Shown in pieces: positions 13,940 through 14,961 of a stretch of 14,961 nt of DNA (positions are counted from its first letter, which is position 1; the number at the start of each line of letters is the position of its first letter). Under the pieces are notes generated by a model, which saw nothing but the letters and a program-made list of their open reading frames with translations, was not told the origin of the DNA and ran no database searches. Where the stretch lies: positions 1 to 14,961 of the forward strand of contig CANQEB010000030.1 of NCBI GenBank assembly GCA_947594085.1. Reading direction: 5' to 3'. The stretch comes from an uncultured Lachnospiraceae bacterium. GTDB taxonomy: Bacteria > Bacillota > Clostridia > Lachnospirales > Lachnospiraceae. A program made the position numbers and the translations under genes.

Positions 13940-14961
13940 ATGCTGGATTTTAACGTGCCCCCTTTTACAGGGAAGGAATTCGAATATATGAGACAGGCAG
14001 TTGCCGCGGGAAAGATCAGCGGGGACGGCAGGTTCACGAAGCAGTGTTCGGCCTGGATGGCAGAGCGCTTCAAGGTGCAGCATGTGCTTCTGACGACCTC
14101 GTGCACACATGCGCTTGAGATGGCGGCTTATCTGACCGGAATTGGCCCGGGCGATGAGGTGATTCTTCCGTCGTATACCTTCTGCTCGACCGCGGATGCT
14201 TTCGTGCAGCGCGGGGCGACGCTGGTGTTTGTGGATGTACGCCCGGACACGATGAACATCGACGAGAAGCTGATCGAAGACGCCATCACGGAGCGCACGA
14301 AGGTGATCACGCCGGTGCACTATGCCGGGGTTGCCTGCGCAATGGACGAGATCATGGACATCGCGAAGCGGCATGGTCTGCAGGTCGTGGAGGACGCGGC
14401 GCAGGGCGTGGACGCATATTACAAGGGGAAAGCGCTCGGCACGATCGGCGATTTTGGCTGTTATAGCTTTCATGAGACGAAGAATTTTTCGATGGGAGAA
14501 GGAGGAGCGGTTGTCTTTGACCGCGATGATAAGGTCGAGACGGCGGAGATCCTCCGGGAGAAGGGAACCAATCGAAGCAAATTTTTCCGCGGACAGATCG
14601 ACAAATATACCTGGGTCAGCTATGGTTCGTCATATCTGCCAAGTGACATGAATGCCGCGTATCTGTGGGCGCAGTTTGAATGTGCCGATAAGATCAACGA
14701 GGATCGCATGGCTACATACAATTTTTACCACGAAAGCCTGAAGGATCTTGCGGACAAAGAGTATCTAGAGCAGCCGCTTGTGCCGGACTATGCAAAACAC
14801 AACGCGCATATGTACTATATCAAACTCCGGGATGAGTCGACGAGGGCTGCACTGATCAAATATCTGCGTGAAAGAGAGATACATACGGTGTTTCACTATG
14901 TGCCGCTTCACTCCGCTCCGGCGGGGATGCATTTCGGCCGCTTTCACGGTGAGGACCGTTA
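13940..14961 (+). CDS. wecE: dTDP-4-amino-4,6-dideoxygalactose transaminase, partial at window end
   Basis: PLP-dependent sugar aminotransferase of the DegT/DnrJ/EryC1/StrS fold that converts dTDP-4-keto-6-deoxyglucose plus glutamate into dTDP-4-amino-4,6-dideoxygalactose (dTDP-Fuc4N). The 340 residues present align along their length with E. coli WecE/RffA as I remember it: SGDGRFTKQC, LTTSCTHALEMAA, PGDEVILPSYTF, VEDAAQG (Asp 152 contacts the cofactor ring), SFHETKN with the Schiff-base Lys 181, and REKGTNRSKFFRGQIDKYTW. The frame is open to the last base, about 35 residues short of the usual 376. GGAGGAG lies 4 nt before ATG 13940. It carries its own promoter and leader hairpin and is likely the first gene of a further nucleotide-sugar operon. 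Confidence 0.93.
   Translation, partial: MLDFNVPPFTGKEFEYMRQAVAAGKISGDGRFTKQCSAWMAERFKVQHVLLTTSCTHALEMAAYLTGIGPGDEVILPSYTFCSTADAFVQRGATLVFVDVRPDTMNIDEKLIEDAITERTKVITPVHYAGVACAMDEIMDIAKRHGLQVVEDAAQGVDAYYKGKALGTIGDFGCYSFHETKNFSMGEGGAVVFDRDDKVETAEILREKGTNRSKFFRGQIDKYTWVSYGSSYLPSDMNAAYLWAQFECADKINEDRMATYNFYHESLKDLADKEYLEQPLVPDYAKHNAHMYYIKLRDESTRAALIKYLREREIHTVFHYVPLHSAPAGMHFGRFHGEDR

Noticed and set aside
13817..14473. 218-residue minus-strand frame opposite wecE
   Set aside because: The plus-strand frame matches WecE almost residue by residue, so the antisense frame is a shadow.
1..14961. CRISPR arrays, tRNA or rRNA genes, and insertion sequence ends
   Set aside because: No regularly spaced repeats, no tRNA-like cloverleaf or rRNA signature, and no transposase frame or clear terminal inverted repeats with target duplication were seen.

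Overview
The window looks like a chromosomal segment of a Gram-positive Firmicute, most likely a clostridial (Lachnospiraceae-type) bacterium. Evidence is the gene content (AbiE, HicAB, a clostridial-type GreA, YfhO, large multidomain glycosyltransferases), strong GGAGG-type ribosome binding sites and near-consensus TTGACA/TATAAT promoters. The taxon is inferred from protein style, not from a marker gene. The surface-polysaccharide genes are visibly GC-rich. The abiE block (about 6110-7850) and the hicAB upstream region are AT-rich.

Layout. (1) 1-1794, minus strand: the N-terminal half of a MATE-family exporter, cut by the window edge; a hicA-hicB toxin-antitoxin pair with two promoters and repeated operator half-sites; and a greA-type transcription factor. 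(2) 1795-2402: no convincing gene, but dense complementary segments. A 12-pair outer helix (1849-1860 with 2340-2351) encloses about 500 nt with several further hairpins, a probable pseudoknot and a long rod-like stem. I read this as a large structured RNA or RNA leader that I cannot assign to a known family. (3) 2403-6082, plus strand: a Wzt-type ABC ATPase with a C-terminal carbohydrate-binding-like domain, then a methyltransferase plus kinase-like fusion resembling the E. coli chain-capping enzyme WbdD. (4) 6147-7787: a terminator hairpin overlapping a promoter and inverted repeat, then abiEi-abiEii, an AT-rich type IV toxin-antitoxin module set inside the polysaccharide cluster. (5) 7799-10722: a new promoter and a 949-residue bifunctional glycosyltransferase (GT2 + GT4 with an inserted domain). 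(6) 10752-13652, minus strand: a YfhO-family polytopic membrane protein, convergent with the glycosyltransferase. (7) 13792-14961, plus strand: a promoter, a leader hairpin and wecE/rffA, truncated by the window end.

How they fit together. Wzt, the WbdD-like enzyme, the double glycosyltransferase, YfhO and WecE make a coherent cell-surface glycan set. WecE would supply dTDP-4-amino-4,6-dideoxygalactose, the glycosyltransferase would extend a chain, the methyltransferase/kinase could cap its end, and the Wzt C-terminal domain could recognise that end for ABC-dependent export. YfhO-family proteins transfer sugars on the outer face of the membrane. No Wzm permease is in the window. The capping model is inference from family resemblance. 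The best candidate for something undescribed is the structured element at 1849-2351 directly upstream of wzt.
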